A stretch of 64,000 nt of DNA from Astragalus membranaceus (taxonomy: Eukaryota > Streptophyta > Magnoliopsida > Fabales > Fabaceae), in NCBI GenBank assembly GCA_039519185.1, contig CM076847.1:67779521-67843520 (forward strand), read 5' to 3'. Under the pieces are notes generated by a model. It ran no database searches and was not told where the DNA came from. It worked only from the letters and a program-made list of their open reading frames with translations. How positions within the stretch are numbered: the stretch's first letter is position 1; each line of letters opens with the position of its first letter. This document shows positions 21,953 to 32,652 of the stretch, one piece after another. Made by a program: the position numbers and the translations under genes.

Positions 21953-23146
21953 ATGGCTCCGACCTTACATCATAGGACTATCCTGAATGTCGCTGAAGGA
22001 CCGATCCTGCAGCAGGTGACTCCGGAAAGAGTGGCGGTCACCTTACCCCTCAGCCCGGTGCATGCTCGAAGTTCGGCTACGGCTATGGTTCATGGGAGCC
22101 CAGCTCGGAACCGACCTCCGCCTCCTCCTCCGACCGTTCAGGTACCGGTCGATGCTGTTCAACAGCTCGTCCAGTTCCTAAATCGGCAAGCTGAGGCCGA
22201 CCAGCAGGAAAGCCAACGCTACACCCAGTTAGAAGCTCGGATTGCTGAAATCCGGGCTCGTAACATCCCGGATCGGAGTTCCTCTCTACGCAACTCTTCA
22301 AGGGGAACGACTCATGACCGCGTCCGCCACCGATCTCCGGCTTGGAGGAGATGCCATCACCGCACTCCACCTTGTTGTAGAGGAGCGCGGGGATCGGAGA
22401 TTCCCCCAAGTTGGACCCCTGTTGATTCCTATGGTCCTGAGGGTTCCCCTCGGCCTAGCTCGTTTCTGTTTTCCTCTTCTCCGAGGCGACGTTCCAGAAG
22501 TCGGAAAAGGTCTCCGAGGCAGGAACGTCGACGCCCTAGCTCGCGGGGATTCCCCGACAAGTATGGCTACCGACGGTCTCCACCCCTTGAGAGGTCGGCA
22601 AAGCGTAAAGGACCTTTCACAGCTAAGATCGACTACTTCCCGGTGCCAAAGCACCTCGAGAAGCCGCCTGAGAGTTTGAAAATGCATGATGGGACTGGCG
22701 ATCCGGATCGCCACCTCGACTACTTTGACACGGTTATGCAATACCGTAACGTTCCAGAGGAGATAAAGTGCCGAACCTTTCCCCTCACTCTAGAGAAGAC
22801 GGCCCTAGACTGGTTCAGGGCTCTTAAGCCAAATACGATTTCCTATTGGGATCAGTTAGCCAAGCTCTTTTCTGCACAATTCGCCCACTCAAAGATGAAG
22901 CCTAAATCTCGGAAGGTATTGCAGGCAATTCGGCAAGGAGAAAATGAGTCCCTCCGGGACTACATAGAGAGATTCAATAGAGAAGCTGCTCAAGTCCGGA
23001 ACCTCGACGACTCCTTCCGTCTTTACTTCATGGAGGCGGGCCTTCGTGAAGGAAGTCTATTTCAGATAGACGTCGGAGTCAACCAAGTTGAGTCGCTTGC
23101 CGAGTTCCTCCAGCGATCTCAGAAGTATATCGATCATGAAGAATGA
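21953..23146 (+). CDS. Retrotransposon gag-like protein, unit 1
   Basis: 397 residues from the ATG at 21953 to TGA at 23144. N-terminal third is Pro-rich (PPPPPPTVQVP), followed by a coiled-coil-like segment (QQLVQFLNRQAEADQQESQR), then an Arg/Ser-rich stretch (SPRRRSRSRKRSPRQERRR). The retrotransposon gag (capsid-like) domain covers about 240-397, with GDPDRHLDYFDTVMQYRN, ALDWFRALKPNTISYWDQL and LRDYIERFNREA. There is no CCHC zinc knuckle and nothing downstream encodes pol. Expected role: assembling particles on its own RNA, with enzymes supplied in trans. The frame is intact and near-identical in all four units, which suggests recent activity or recent amplification. Confidence 0.85.
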   Translation: MAPTLHHRTILNVAEGPILQQVTPERVAVTLPLSPVHARSSATAMVHGSPARNRPPPPPPTVQVPVDAVQQLVQFLNRQAEADQQESQRYTQLEARIAEIRARNIPDRSSSLRNSSRGTTHDRVRHRSPAWRRCHHRTPPCCRGARGSEIPPSWTPVDSYGPEGSPRPSSFLFSSSPRRRSRSRKRSPRQERRRPSSRGFPDKYGYRRSPPLERSAKRKGPFTAKIDYFPVPKHLEKPPESLKMHDGTGDPDRHLDYFDTVMQYRNVPEEIKCRTFPLTLEKTALDWFRALKPNTISYWDQLAKLFSAQFAHSKMKPKSRKVLQAIRQGENESLRDYIERFNREAAQVRNLDDSFRLYFMEAGLREGSLFQIDVGVNQVESLAEFLQRSQKYIDHEE

Positions 23147-23554
23147 TTAACGCAGGAAGGTCACGTTTCATCTAGGTCTCGGAATGAGCCTACGGGCGTG
23201 ATGTAATCCGACTTTGTAAATGTTCAACCATCTAATATATATGGATCGGCTACGATTTTCCTCACACTGATTGCTTAGTAAAAGTGAGTTCCGAGTTTGG
23301 AGGAAAGGATTTGGGATCGGTCGAGCGATCGCCTTAAAGTTTCACGCTAAGACCAGAACCCGAGAGACCGAGTTCAACATCGCTAGAGAATTGGAATTCC
23401 ACCTAGGATCGGAACTCTTGATGATTCCTACTGATCCGAGGGTTCCCCTCGGCCCTGCTCGTCTCTGGCTTCCTCTTCTCCGAGGCGACGTTCTAGAAAG
23501 CGGGAAAAATCCCCGAGGCAGGAACGTCGGCGCTTTCGCTCACTGAGATCCTCC

Positions 23555-24190
23555 GACTTTAAATTGACACCTCGAGTCACTCAGGTGTTCGCATTTTAAA
23601 TGGCCGAGGTTGCCATTTCCCTGAAGGGCGAGTTCGATCTGGGCCGAGTCCTGGTAAACTGCCCTGAAGGCGACTTTAAATTGACACCTCGAGTCACTCA
23701 GGTGTTCGCATTTTAAATGGCCGAGGTTGCCATTTCCCTGAAGGGCGAGTTCGATCTGGGCCGAGTCCTGGTAAACTGCCCTGAAGGCGACTTTAAATTG
23801 ACACCTCGAGTCACTCAGGTGTTCGCATTTTAAATGGCCGAGGTTGCCATTTCCCTGAAGGGCGAGTTCGATCTGGGCCGAATCCTGGTAAACTGCCCTG
23901 AAGGCGACTTTAAATTGACACCTCGAGTCCCTCAGGTGGTCACGTTTTTAACATTGCCGAGGCTGGTGGCAGACACCCTCGCTGGTATAAGCCCGGCCTC
24001 GAAGATCTTCGGCAAGACCCGTATCTCGGGCGCTCCGAGGCTAGTGGTAGACACCCTCGCTGGTATAAGCCCGGCCTCGAAGATCTTCGGCAAGACCCGT
24101 ATCTCGGGCGCTCCGAGGCTAGTGGTAGACACCCTCGCTGGTATAAACCCGGCCTCGAAGATCTTTGACAAGACCCGTATATCGGGCACT
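23555..24190. repeat. Tandem repeats in 3' part, unit 1 (117 bp x3, 78 bp x3)
   Basis: A 117-bp unit starting GACTTTAAATTGACACC repeats at 23555, 23672, 23789 with a fourth partial at 23906. A 78-bp unit starting CCGAGGCT(A/G)GTGG repeats at 23957, 24035 and 24113, ending at 24190. Both lengths are multiples of three. An open frame at 23834-24262 runs through the 78-bp repeats, but it starts at an ATG inside the repeat and resembles no known protein, so I treat it as repeat sequence. Confidence 0.9.
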
Positions 24191-24321
24191 CCGAGGCTGG
24201 GGGCAGACCCCTTTGTAGCTATAAGCACGGCCTTGAAGAAGGTCGCCACGAAGGCCTCATAAAGTCCATATAAGGCATCAAGTCTAGCTCGCCCCAAGAC
24301 GACCCGACTTGGGGGGGCAAC

Positions 24322-24669
24322 TGTTATGGATTGGCCCAATCCACAATAATGAGGCCCAACACCAAATGCAGATCCATCAACCAATGGTTGAGATCGCAAC
24401 GCAAGATCGGACGGTCCTGATTCATCAGGTCAAACACCATCAAACTCTATAAATAAGCATTGAATGCTTCATTAAAACTACACACTCTTTCCTACTCTTT
24501 ACCTCTAATTAGCTCTCTAGCTGACTTGAGCGTCGGAGTGTCCTCGCAGGTACCACCTGCCCCGGATCGGAAGCGGAGCTCGGTTGATCAAGACCAACCC
24601 CTACCAACTACCTCGGATCATACTTGGTGTCTAAGATCGGATACCGGTCTAAAGGTACGGTACAGAACA
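24322..24669 (+). repeat. LTR 2 of the array
   Basis: 348 bp. Type B markers: AAAACTACAC and CGGATCATAC. Shared between units 1 and 2 with no target duplication at either edge. Confidence 0.9.
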
Positions 24670-24729
24670 TTGGCGGCCACAGTGGGAGGATCTTGTACTC
24701 TGGTTCCTCTCCCATCTCCTTGATTGACG

Positions 24730-25923
24730 ATGGCTCCGACCTTACGTCATAGGACTATCCTGAATGTCGCTGAAGGACCGATCCTGCAGCAGGTGACTCC
24801 GGAAAGAGTGGCGGTCACCTTACCCCTCAGCCCGGTGCATGCTCGAAGTTCGGCTACGGCTATGGTTCATGGGAGCCCAGCTCGGAACCGACCTCCGCCT
24901 CCTCCTCCGACCGTCCAGGTACCGGTCGATGCTGTTCAACAGCTCGTCCAGTTCCTAAATCGGCAAGCTGAGGCCGACCAGCAGGAAAGCCAACGCTACA
25001 CCCAGTTAGAAGCTCAGATTGCTGAAATCCGGGCTCGTAACATCCCGGATCGGAGTTCCTCTCTACGCAACTCTTCAAGGGGAACGACTCATGACCGCGT
25101 CCGCCACCGATCTCCGGCTTGGAGGAGATGCCATCACCGCACTCCACCTTGTTGTAGAGGAGCGCGGGGATCGGAGATTCCCCCAAGTCGGACCCCTGTT
25201 GATTCCTATGGTCCTGAGGGTTCCCCTCGGCCTAGCTCGTTTCTGTTTTCCTCTTCTCCGAGGCGACGTTCCAAAAGTCGGAAAAGGTCTCCGAGGCAGG
25301 AACGTCGACGCCCTAGCTCGCGGGGATTCCCCGACAAGTATGGCTACCGACGGTCTCCACCCCTTGAGAGGTCGGCAAAGCGTAAAGGACCTTTCACAGC
25401 TAAGATCGACTACTTCCCGGTGCCAAAGCACCTCGAGAAGCCGCCTGAGAGTTTGAAAATGCATGATGGGACTGGCGATCCGGATCGCCACCTCGACTAC
25501 TTTGACACGGTTATGCAATACCGTAACGTTCCAGAGGAGATAAAGTGCCGAACCTTTCCCCTCACTCTAGAGAAGACGGCCCTAGACTGGTTCAGGGCTC
25601 TTAAGCCAAATACGATTTCCTATTGGGATCAGTTAGCCAAGCTCTTTTCTGCACAATTCGCCCACTCAAAGATGAAGCCTAAATCTCGGAAGGTATTGCA
25701 GGCAATTCGGCAAGGAGAAAATGAGTCCCTCCGGGACTACATAGAGAGATTCAATAGAGAAGCTGCTCAAGTCCGGAACCTCGACGACTCCTTCCGTCTT
25801 TACTTCATGGAGGCGGGCCTTCGTGAAGGAAGTCTATTTCAGATAGACGTCGGAGTCAACCAAGTTGAGTCGCTTGCCGAGTTCCTCCAGCGATCTCAGA
25901 AGTATATCGATCATGAAGAATGA
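24730..25923 (+). CDS. Retrotransposon gag-like protein, unit 2
   Basis: 397 residues, same architecture and stop as unit 1. By eye it differs at a few residues: RHRT for HHRT near the start, Q for R in the EAQIAEIR segment, and SRTP for SWTP. Intact. Confidence 0.85.
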   Translation: MAPTLRHRTILNVAEGPILQQVTPERVAVTLPLSPVHARSSATAMVHGSPARNRPPPPPPTVQVPVDAVQQLVQFLNRQAEADQQESQRYTQLEAQIAEIRARNIPDRSSSLRNSSRGTTHDRVRHRSPAWRRCHHRTPPCCRGARGSEIPPSRTPVDSYGPEGSPRPSSFLFSSSPRRRSKSRKRSPRQERRRPSSRGFPDKYGYRRSPPLERSAKRKGPFTAKIDYFPVPKHLEKPPESLKMHDGTGDPDRHLDYFDTVMQYRNVPEEIKCRTFPLTLEKTALDWFRALKPNTISYWDQLAKLFSAQFAHSKMKPKSRKVLQAIRQGENESLRDYIERFNREAAQVRNLDDSFRLYFMEAGLREGSLFQIDVGVNQVESLAEFLQRSQKYIDHEE

Positions 25924-26331
25924 TTAACGCAGGAAGGTCACGTTTCATCTAGGTCTCGGAATGAGCCTACGGGCGTGATGTAATCCGACTTTGTAAATGT
26001 TCAACCATCTAATATATATGGATCGGCTACGATTTTCCTCACACTGATTGCTTAGTAAAAGTGAGTTCCGAGTTTGGAGGAAAGGATTTGGGATCGGTCG
26101 AGCGATCGCCTTAAAGTTTCACGCTAAGACCAGAACCCGAGAGACCGAGTTCAACATCGCTAGAGAATTGGAATTCCACCTAGGATCGGAACTCTTGATG
26201 ATTCCTACTGATCCGAGGGTTCCCCTCGGCCCTGCTCGTCTCTGGCTTCCTCTTCTCCGAGGCGACGTTCTAGAAAGCGGGAAAAATCCCCGAGGCAGGA
26301 ACGTCGGCGCTTTCGCTCACTGAGATCCTCC

Positions 26332-26967
26332 GACTTTAAATTGACACCTCGAGTCACTCAGGTGTTCGCATTTTAAATGGCCGAGGTTGCCATTTCCCTG
26401 AAGGGCGAGTTCGATCTGGGCCGAGTCCTGGTAAACTGCCCTGAAGGCGACTTTAAATTGACACCTCGAGTCACTCAGGTGTTCGCATTTTAAATGGCCG
26501 AGGTTGCCATTTCCCTGAAGGGCGAGTTCGATCTGGGCCGAGTCCTGGTAAACTGCCCTGAAGGCGACTTTAAATTGACACCTCGAGTCACTCAGGTGTT
26601 CGCATTTTAAATGGCCGAGGTTGCCATTTCCCTGAAGGGCGAGTTCGATCTGGGCCGAATCCTGGTAAACTGCCCTGAAGGCGACTTTAAATTGACACCT
26701 CGAGTCCCTCAGGTGGTCACGTTTTTAACATTGCCGAGGCTGGTGGCAGACACCCTCGCTGGTATAAGCCCGGCCTCGAAGATCTTCGGCAAGACCCGTA
26801 TCTCGGGCGCTCCGAGGCTAGTGGTAGACACCCTCGCTGGTATAAGCCCGGCCTCGAAGATCTTCGGCAAGACCCGTATCTCGGGCGCTCCGAGGCTAGT
26901 GGTAGACACCCTCGCTGGTATAAACCCGGCCTCGAAGATCTTTGACAAGACCCGTATATCGGGCACT
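26332..26967. repeat. Tandem repeats in 3' part, unit 2
   Basis: Same 117-bp x3 and 78-bp x3 arrangement as unit 1, displaced by exactly 2,777 bp; repeat copy number has not changed between units. Confidence 0.9.
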
Positions 26968-27098
26968 CCGAGGCTGGGGGCAGACCCCTTTGTAGCTATA
27001 AGCACGGCCTTGAAGAAGGTCGCCACGAAGGCCTCATAAAGTCCATATAAGGCATCAAGTCTAGCTCGCCCCAAGACGACCCGACTTGGGGGGGCAAC

Positions 27099-27446
27099 TG
27101 TTATGGATTGGCCCAATCCACAATAATGAGGCCCAACACCAAATGCAGATCCATCAACCAATGGTTGAGATCGCAACGCAAGATCGGACGGTCCTGATTC
27201 ATCAGGTCAAACACCATCAAACTCTATAAATAAGCATTGAATGCTTCATTAAAACTACACACTCTTTCCTACTCTTTACCTCTAATTAGCTCTCTAGCTG
27301 ACTTGAGCGTCGGAGTGTCCTCGCAGGTACCACCTGCCCCGGATCGGAAGCGGAGCTCGGTTGATCAAGACCAACCCCTACCAACTACCTCGGATCATAC
27401 TTGGTGTCTAAGATCGGATACCGGTCTAAAGGTACGGTACAGAACA
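27099..27446 (+). repeat. LTR 3 of the array
   Basis: 348 bp, type B markers like LTR 2. Confidence 0.9.
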
Positions 27447-27506
27447 TTGGCGGCCACAGTGGGAGGATCTTGTACTCTGGTTCCTCTCCCATCTCCTTGA
27501 TTGACG

Positions 27507-28760
27507 ATGGCTCCGACCTTACGTCATAGGACTATCCTGAATGTCGCTGAAGGACCGATCCTGCAGCAGGTGACTCCGGAAAGAGTGGCGGTCACCTTAC
27601 CCCTCAGCCCGGTGCATGCTCGAAGTTCGGCTACGGCTATGGTTCATGGGAGCCCAGCTCGGAACCGACTTCCGCCTCCTCCTCCGACCGTCCAGGTACC
27701 GGTCGATGCTGTTCAACAGCTCGTCCAGTTCCTAAATCGGCAAGCTGAGGCCGACCAGCAGGAAAGCCAACGCTACACCCAGTTAGAAGCTCAGATTGCT
27801 GAAATCCGGGCTCGTAACATCCCGGATCGGAGTTCCTCTCTACGCAACTCTTCAAGGGGAACGACTCATGACCGCGTCCGCCACCGATCTCCGGCTTGGA
27901 GGAGATGCCATCACCGCACTCCACCTTGTTGTAGAGGAGCGCGGGGATCGGAGATTCCCCCAAGTCGGACCCCTGTTGATTCCTATGGTCTTGAGGGTTC
28001 CCCTCGGCCTAGCTCGTTTCTGTTTTCCTCTTCTCCGAGGCGACGTTCCAAAAGTCGGAAAAGGTCTCCGAGGCAGGAACGTCGACGCCCTAGCTCGCGG
28101 GGATTCCCCGACAAGTATGGCTACCGACGGTCTCCACCCCTTGAGAGGTCGGCAAAGCGTAAAGGACCTTTCACAGCTAAGATCGACTACTTCCCGGTGC
28201 CAAAGCACCTCGAGAAGCCGCCTGAGAGTTTGAAAATGCATGATGGGACTGGCGATCCGGATCGCCACCTCGACTACTTTGACACGGTTATGCAATACCG
28301 TAACGTTCCAGAGGAGATAAAGTGCCGAACCTTTCCCCTCACTCTAGAGAAGACGGCCCTAGACTGGTTCAGGGCTCTTAAGCCAAATACGATTTCCTAT
28401 TGGGATCAGTTAGCCAAGCTCTTTTCTGCACAATTCGCCCACTCAAAGATGAAGCCTAAATCTCGGAAGGTATTGCAGGCAATTCGGCAAGGAGAAAATG
28501 AGTCCCTCCGGGACTACATAGAGAGATTCAATAGAGAAGCTGCTCAAGTCCGGAACCTCGACGACTCCTTCCGTCTTTACTTCATGGAGGCGGGCCTTCG
28601 TGAAGGAAGTCTATTTCAGATAGACGTCGGAGTCAACCAAGTTGAGTCGCTTGCCGAGTTCCTCCAGCGATCTCAGAAGTATATCGATCATGAAGAAGGA
28701 TTAACGCAGGAAGGTCACGTTTCATCTAGGTCTCGGAATGAGCCTACGGGCGTGATGTAA
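27507..28760 (+). CDS. Retrotransposon gag-like protein, unit 3 (extended C-terminus)
   Basis: 417 residues. The stop used in units 1 and 2 (GAATGA) reads GAAGGA here, adding 20 residues ending RNEPTGVM. Other marker changes shared with unit 4: NRLPPPPP for NRPPPPPP and DSYGLEG for DSYGPEG. Gag domain intact. Confidence 0.85.
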   Translation: MAPTLRHRTILNVAEGPILQQVTPERVAVTLPLSPVHARSSATAMVHGSPARNRLPPPPPTVQVPVDAVQQLVQFLNRQAEADQQESQRYTQLEAQIAEIRARNIPDRSSSLRNSSRGTTHDRVRHRSPAWRRCHHRTPPCCRGARGSEIPPSRTPVDSYGLEGSPRPSSFLFSSSPRRRSKSRKRSPRQERRRPSSRGFPDKYGYRRSPPLERSAKRKGPFTAKIDYFPVPKHLEKPPESLKMHDGTGDPDRHLDYFDTVMQYRNVPEEIKCRTFPLTLEKTALDWFRALKPNTISYWDQLAKLFSAQFAHSKMKPKSRKVLQAIRQGENESLRDYIERFNREAAQVRNLDDSFRLYFMEAGLREGSLFQIDVGVNQVESLAEFLQRSQKYIDHEEGLTQEGHVSSRSRNEPTGVM

Positions 28761-29108
28761 TCCGACTTTGTAAATGTTCAACCATCTAATATATATGGAT
28801 CGGCTACGATTTTCCTCACACTGATTGCTTAGTAAAAGTGAGTTCCGAGTTTAGAGGAAAGGATTTGGGATCGGTCGAGCGATCGCCTTAAAGTTTCACG
28901 CTAAGACCAGAACCCGAGAGACCGAGTTCAACATCGCTAGAGAATTGGAATTCCACCTAGGATCGGAACTCTTGATGATTCCTACTGATCCGAGGGTTCC
29001 CCTCGGCCCTGCTCGTCTCTGGCTTCCTCTTCTCCGAGGCGACGTTCCAGAAAGCGGGAAAAATCCCCGAGGCAGGAACGTCGGCGCTTTCGCTCACTGA
29101 GATCCTCC

Positions 29109-29744
29109 GACTTTAAATTGACACCTCGAGTCACTCAGGTGTTCGCATTTTAAATGGCCGAGGTTGCCATTTCCCTGAAGGGCGAGTTCGATCTGGGCCG
29201 AGTCCTGGTAAACTGCCCTGAAGGCGACTTTAAATTGACACCTCGAGTCACTCAGGTGTTCGCATTTTAAATGGCCGAGGTTGCCATTTCCCTGAAGGGC
29301 GAGTTCGATCTGGGCCGAGTCCTGGTAAACTGCCCTGAAGGCGACTTTAAATTGACACCTCGAGTCACTCAGGTGTTCGCATTTTAAATGACCGAGGTTG
29401 CCATTTCCCTGAAGGGCGAGTTCGATCTGGGCCGAATCCTGGTAAACTGCCCTGAAGGCGACTTTAAATTGACACCTCGAGTCCCTCAGGTGGTCACGTT
29501 TTTAACATTGCCGAGGCTGGTGGCAGACACCCTCGCTGGTATAAGCCCGGCCTCGAAGATCTTCGGCAAGACCCGTATCTCGGGCGCTCCGAGGCTAGTG
29601 GTAGACACCCTCGCTGGTATAAGCCCGGCCTCGAAGATCTTCGGCAAGACCCGTATCTCGGGCGCTCCGAGGCTAGTGGTAGACACCCTCGCTGGTATAA
29701 ACCCGGCCTCGAAGATCTTTGACAAGACCCGTATATCGGGCACT
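29109..29744. repeat. Tandem repeats in 3' part, unit 3
   Basis: Same arrangement; third 117-bp copy has ATGACCGAGG where the other units have ATGGCCGAGG. Confidence 0.9.
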
Positions 29745-29875
29745 CCGAGGCTGGGGGCAGACCCCTTTGTAGCTATAAGCACGGCCTTGAAGAAGGTCGC
29801 CACGAAGGCCTCATAAAGTCCATATAAGGCATCAAGTCTAGCTCGCCCCAAGACGACCCGACTTGGGGGGGCAAC

Positions 29876-30223
29876 TGTTATGGATTGGCCCAATCCACAA
29901 TAATGAGGCCCAACACCAAATGCAGATCCATCAACCAATGGTTGAGATCGCAACGCAAGATCGGACGGTCCTGATTCATCAGGTCAAACACCATCAAACT
30001 CTATAAATAAGCATTGAATGCTTCATTAAAGGTACACACTCTTTCCTACTCTTTACCTCTAATTAGCTCTCTAGCTGACTTGAGCGTCGGAGTGTCCTCG
30101 CAGGTACCACCTGCCCCGGATCGGAAGCGGAGCTCGGTTGATCAAGACCAACCCCTACCAACTACCTCGGATCAGACTTGGTGTCTAAGATCGGATACCG
30201 GTCTAAAGGTGCGGTACAGAACA
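29876..30223 (+). repeat. LTR 4 of the array
   Basis: 348 bp, type A markers as in LTR 1, with one private change (AAAGGTGCGG near the 3' end). Confidence 0.9.
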
Positions 30224-30283
30224 TTGGCGGCCACAGTGGGAGGATCTTGTACTCTGGTTCCTCTCCCATCTCCTTGATTGACG

Positions 30284-31519
30284 ATGGCTCCGACCTTACG
30301 TCATAGGACTATCCTGAATGTCGCTGAAGGACCGATCCTGCAGCAGGTGACTCCGGAAAGAGTGGCGGTCACCTTACCCCTCAGCCCGGTGCATGCTCGA
30401 AGTTCGGCTACGGCTATGGTTCATGGGAGCCCAGCTCGGAACCGACTTCCGCCTCCTCCTCCGACCGTCCAGGTACCGGTCGATGCTGTTCAACAGCTCG
30501 CCCAGTTCCTAAATCGGCAAGCTGAGGCCGACCAGCAGGAAAGCCAACGCTACACCCAGTTAGAAGCTCAGATTGCTGAAATCCGGGCTCGTAACATCCC
30601 GGATCGGAGTTCCTCTCTACGCAACTCTTCAAGGGGAACGACTCATGACCGCGTCCGCCACCGATCTCCGGCTTGGAGGAGATGCCATCACCGCACTCCA
30701 CCTTGTTGTAGAGGAGCGCGGGGATCGGAGATTCCCCCAAGTCGGACCCCTGTTGATTCCTATGGTCTTGAGGGTTCCCCTCGGCCTAGCTCGTTTCTGT
30801 TTTCCTCTTCTCCGAGGCGACGTTCCAGAAGTCGGAAAAGGTCTCCGAGGCAGGAACGTCGACGCCCTAGCTCGCGGGGATTCCCCGACAAGTATGGCTA
30901 CCGACGGTCTCCACCCCTTGAGAGGTCGGCAAAGCGTAAAGGACCTTTCACAGCTAAGATCGACTACTTCCCGGTGCCAAAGCACCTCGAGAAGCCGCCT
31001 GAGAGTTTGAAAATGCATGATGGGACTGGCGATCCGGATCGCCACCTCGACTACTTTGACACGGTTATGCAATACCGTAACGTTCTAGAGGAGATAAAGT
31101 GCCGAACCTTTCCCCTCACTCTAGAGAAGACGGCCCTAGACTGGTTCAGGGCTCTTAAGCCAAATACGATTTCCTATTGGGATCAGTTAGCCAAGCTCTT
31201 TTCTGCACAATTCGCCCACTCAAAGATGAAGCCTAAATCTCGGAAGGTATTGCAGGCAATTCGGCAAGGAGAAAATGAGTCCCTCTGGGACTACATAGAG
31301 AGATTCAATAGAGAAGCTGCTCAAGTCCGGAACCTCGACGACTCCTTCCGTCTTTACTTCATGGAGGCGGGCCTTCGTGAAGGAAGTCTATTTCAGATAG
31401 ACGTCGGAGTCAACCAAGTTGAGTCGCTTGCCGAGTTCCTCCAGCGATCTCAGAAGTATATCGATCATGAAGAAGGATTAACGCAGGAAGGTCACGTTTC
31501 ATCTAGGTCTCGGAATTAG
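30284..31519 (+). CDS. Retrotransposon gag-like protein, unit 4
   Basis: 411 residues. It has the read-through GAAGGA of unit 3 but stops earlier at TAG (GGAATTAG). Two private changes lie in the gag domain: RNVLEEI for RNVPEEI and ESLWDYIERF for ESLRDYIERF; the latter changes a well-kept Arg. Its SR-rich segment matches unit 1 (RRRSRSRK), not units 2-3 (RRRSKSRK). Confidence 0.85.
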   Translation: MAPTLRHRTILNVAEGPILQQVTPERVAVTLPLSPVHARSSATAMVHGSPARNRLPPPPPTVQVPVDAVQQLAQFLNRQAEADQQESQRYTQLEAQIAEIRARNIPDRSSSLRNSSRGTTHDRVRHRSPAWRRCHHRTPPCCRGARGSEIPPSRTPVDSYGLEGSPRPSSFLFSSSPRRRSRSRKRSPRQERRRPSSRGFPDKYGYRRSPPLERSAKRKGPFTAKIDYFPVPKHLEKPPESLKMHDGTGDPDRHLDYFDTVMQYRNVLEEIKCRTFPLTLEKTALDWFRALKPNTISYWDQLAKLFSAQFAHSKMKPKSRKVLQAIRQGENESLWDYIERFNREAAQVRNLDDSFRLYFMEAGLREGSLFQIDVGVNQVESLAEFLQRSQKYIDHEEGLTQEGHVSSRSRN

Positions 31520-31885
31520 CCTACGGGCGTGATGTAATCCGACTTTGTAAATGTTCAACCATCTAATATATATGGATCGGCTACGATTTTCCTCACACTG
31601 ATTGCTTAGTAAAAGTGAGTTCCGAGTTTGGAGGAAAGGATTTGGGATCGGTCGAGCAATCGCCTTAAAGTTTCACGCTAAGACCAGAACCCGAGAGACC
31701 GAGTTCAACATCGCTAGAGAATTGGAATTCCACCTAGGATCGGAACTCTTGATGATGCCTACTGATCCGAGGGTTCCCCTCGGCCCTGCTCGTCTCTGGC
31801 TTCCTCTTCTCCGAGGCGACGTTCCAGAAAGCGGGAAAAATCCCCGAGGCAGGAACGTCGGCGCTTTCGCTCACTGAGATCCTCC

Positions 31886-32521
31886 GACTTTAAATTGACA
31901 CCTCGAGTCACTCAGGTGTTCGCATTTTAAATGGCCGAGGTTGCCATTTCCCTGAAGGGCGAGTTCGATCTGGGCCGAGTCCTGGTAAACTGCCCTGAAG
32001 GCGACTTTAAATTGACACCTCGAGTCACTCAGGTGTTCGCATTTTAAATGGCCGAGGTTGCCATTTCCCTGAAGGGCGAGTTCGATCTGGGCCGAGTCCT
32101 GGTAAACTGCCCTGAAGGCGACTTTAAATTGACACCTCGAGTCACTCAGGTGTTCGCATTTTAAATGGCCGAGGTTGCCATTTCCCTGAAGGGCGAGTTC
32201 GATCTGGGCCGAATCCTGGTAAACTGCCCTGAAGGCGACTTTAAATTGACACCTCGAGTCCCTCAGGTGGTCACGTTTTTAACATTGCCGAGGCTGGTGG
32301 CAGACACCCTCGCTGGTATAAGCCCGGCCTCGAAGATCTTCGGCAAGACCCGTATCTCGGGCGCTCCGAGGCTAGTGGTAGACACCCTCGCTGGTATAAG
32401 CCCGGCCTCGAAGATCTTCGGCAAGACCCGTATCTCGGGCGCTCCGAGGCTAGTGGTAGACACCCTCGCTGGTATAAACCCGGCCTCGAAGATCTTTGAC
32501 AAGACCCGTATATCGGGCACT
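31886..32521. repeat. Tandem repeats in 3' part, unit 4
   Basis: Same 117-bp x3 and 78-bp x3 arrangement. Confidence 0.9.
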
Positions 32522-32652
32522 CCGAGGCTGGGGGCAGACCCCTTTGTAGCTATAAGCACGGCCTTGAAGAAGGTCGCCACGAAGGCCTCATAAAGTCCAT
32601 ATAAGGCATCAAGTCTAGCTCGCCCCAAGACGACCCGACTTGGGGGGGCAAC

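Noticed and set aside
22083..22741. Opposite-strand and shifted open frames over gag (repeated in each unit)
   Set aside because: They overlap the conserved gag frame and have no recognisable content; shadows of the GC-rich coding strand.
23555..24190. CRISPR-like array
   Set aside because: Repeats are contiguous without unique spacers and the DNA is plant nuclear.
23834..24399. 142-residue frame with 26-residue repeats, and the 155-residue frame opposite it
   Set aside because: Translation of the 78-bp tandem repeat; starts at an ATG inside the 117-bp repeat and resembles no protein. Kept as a repeat feature.
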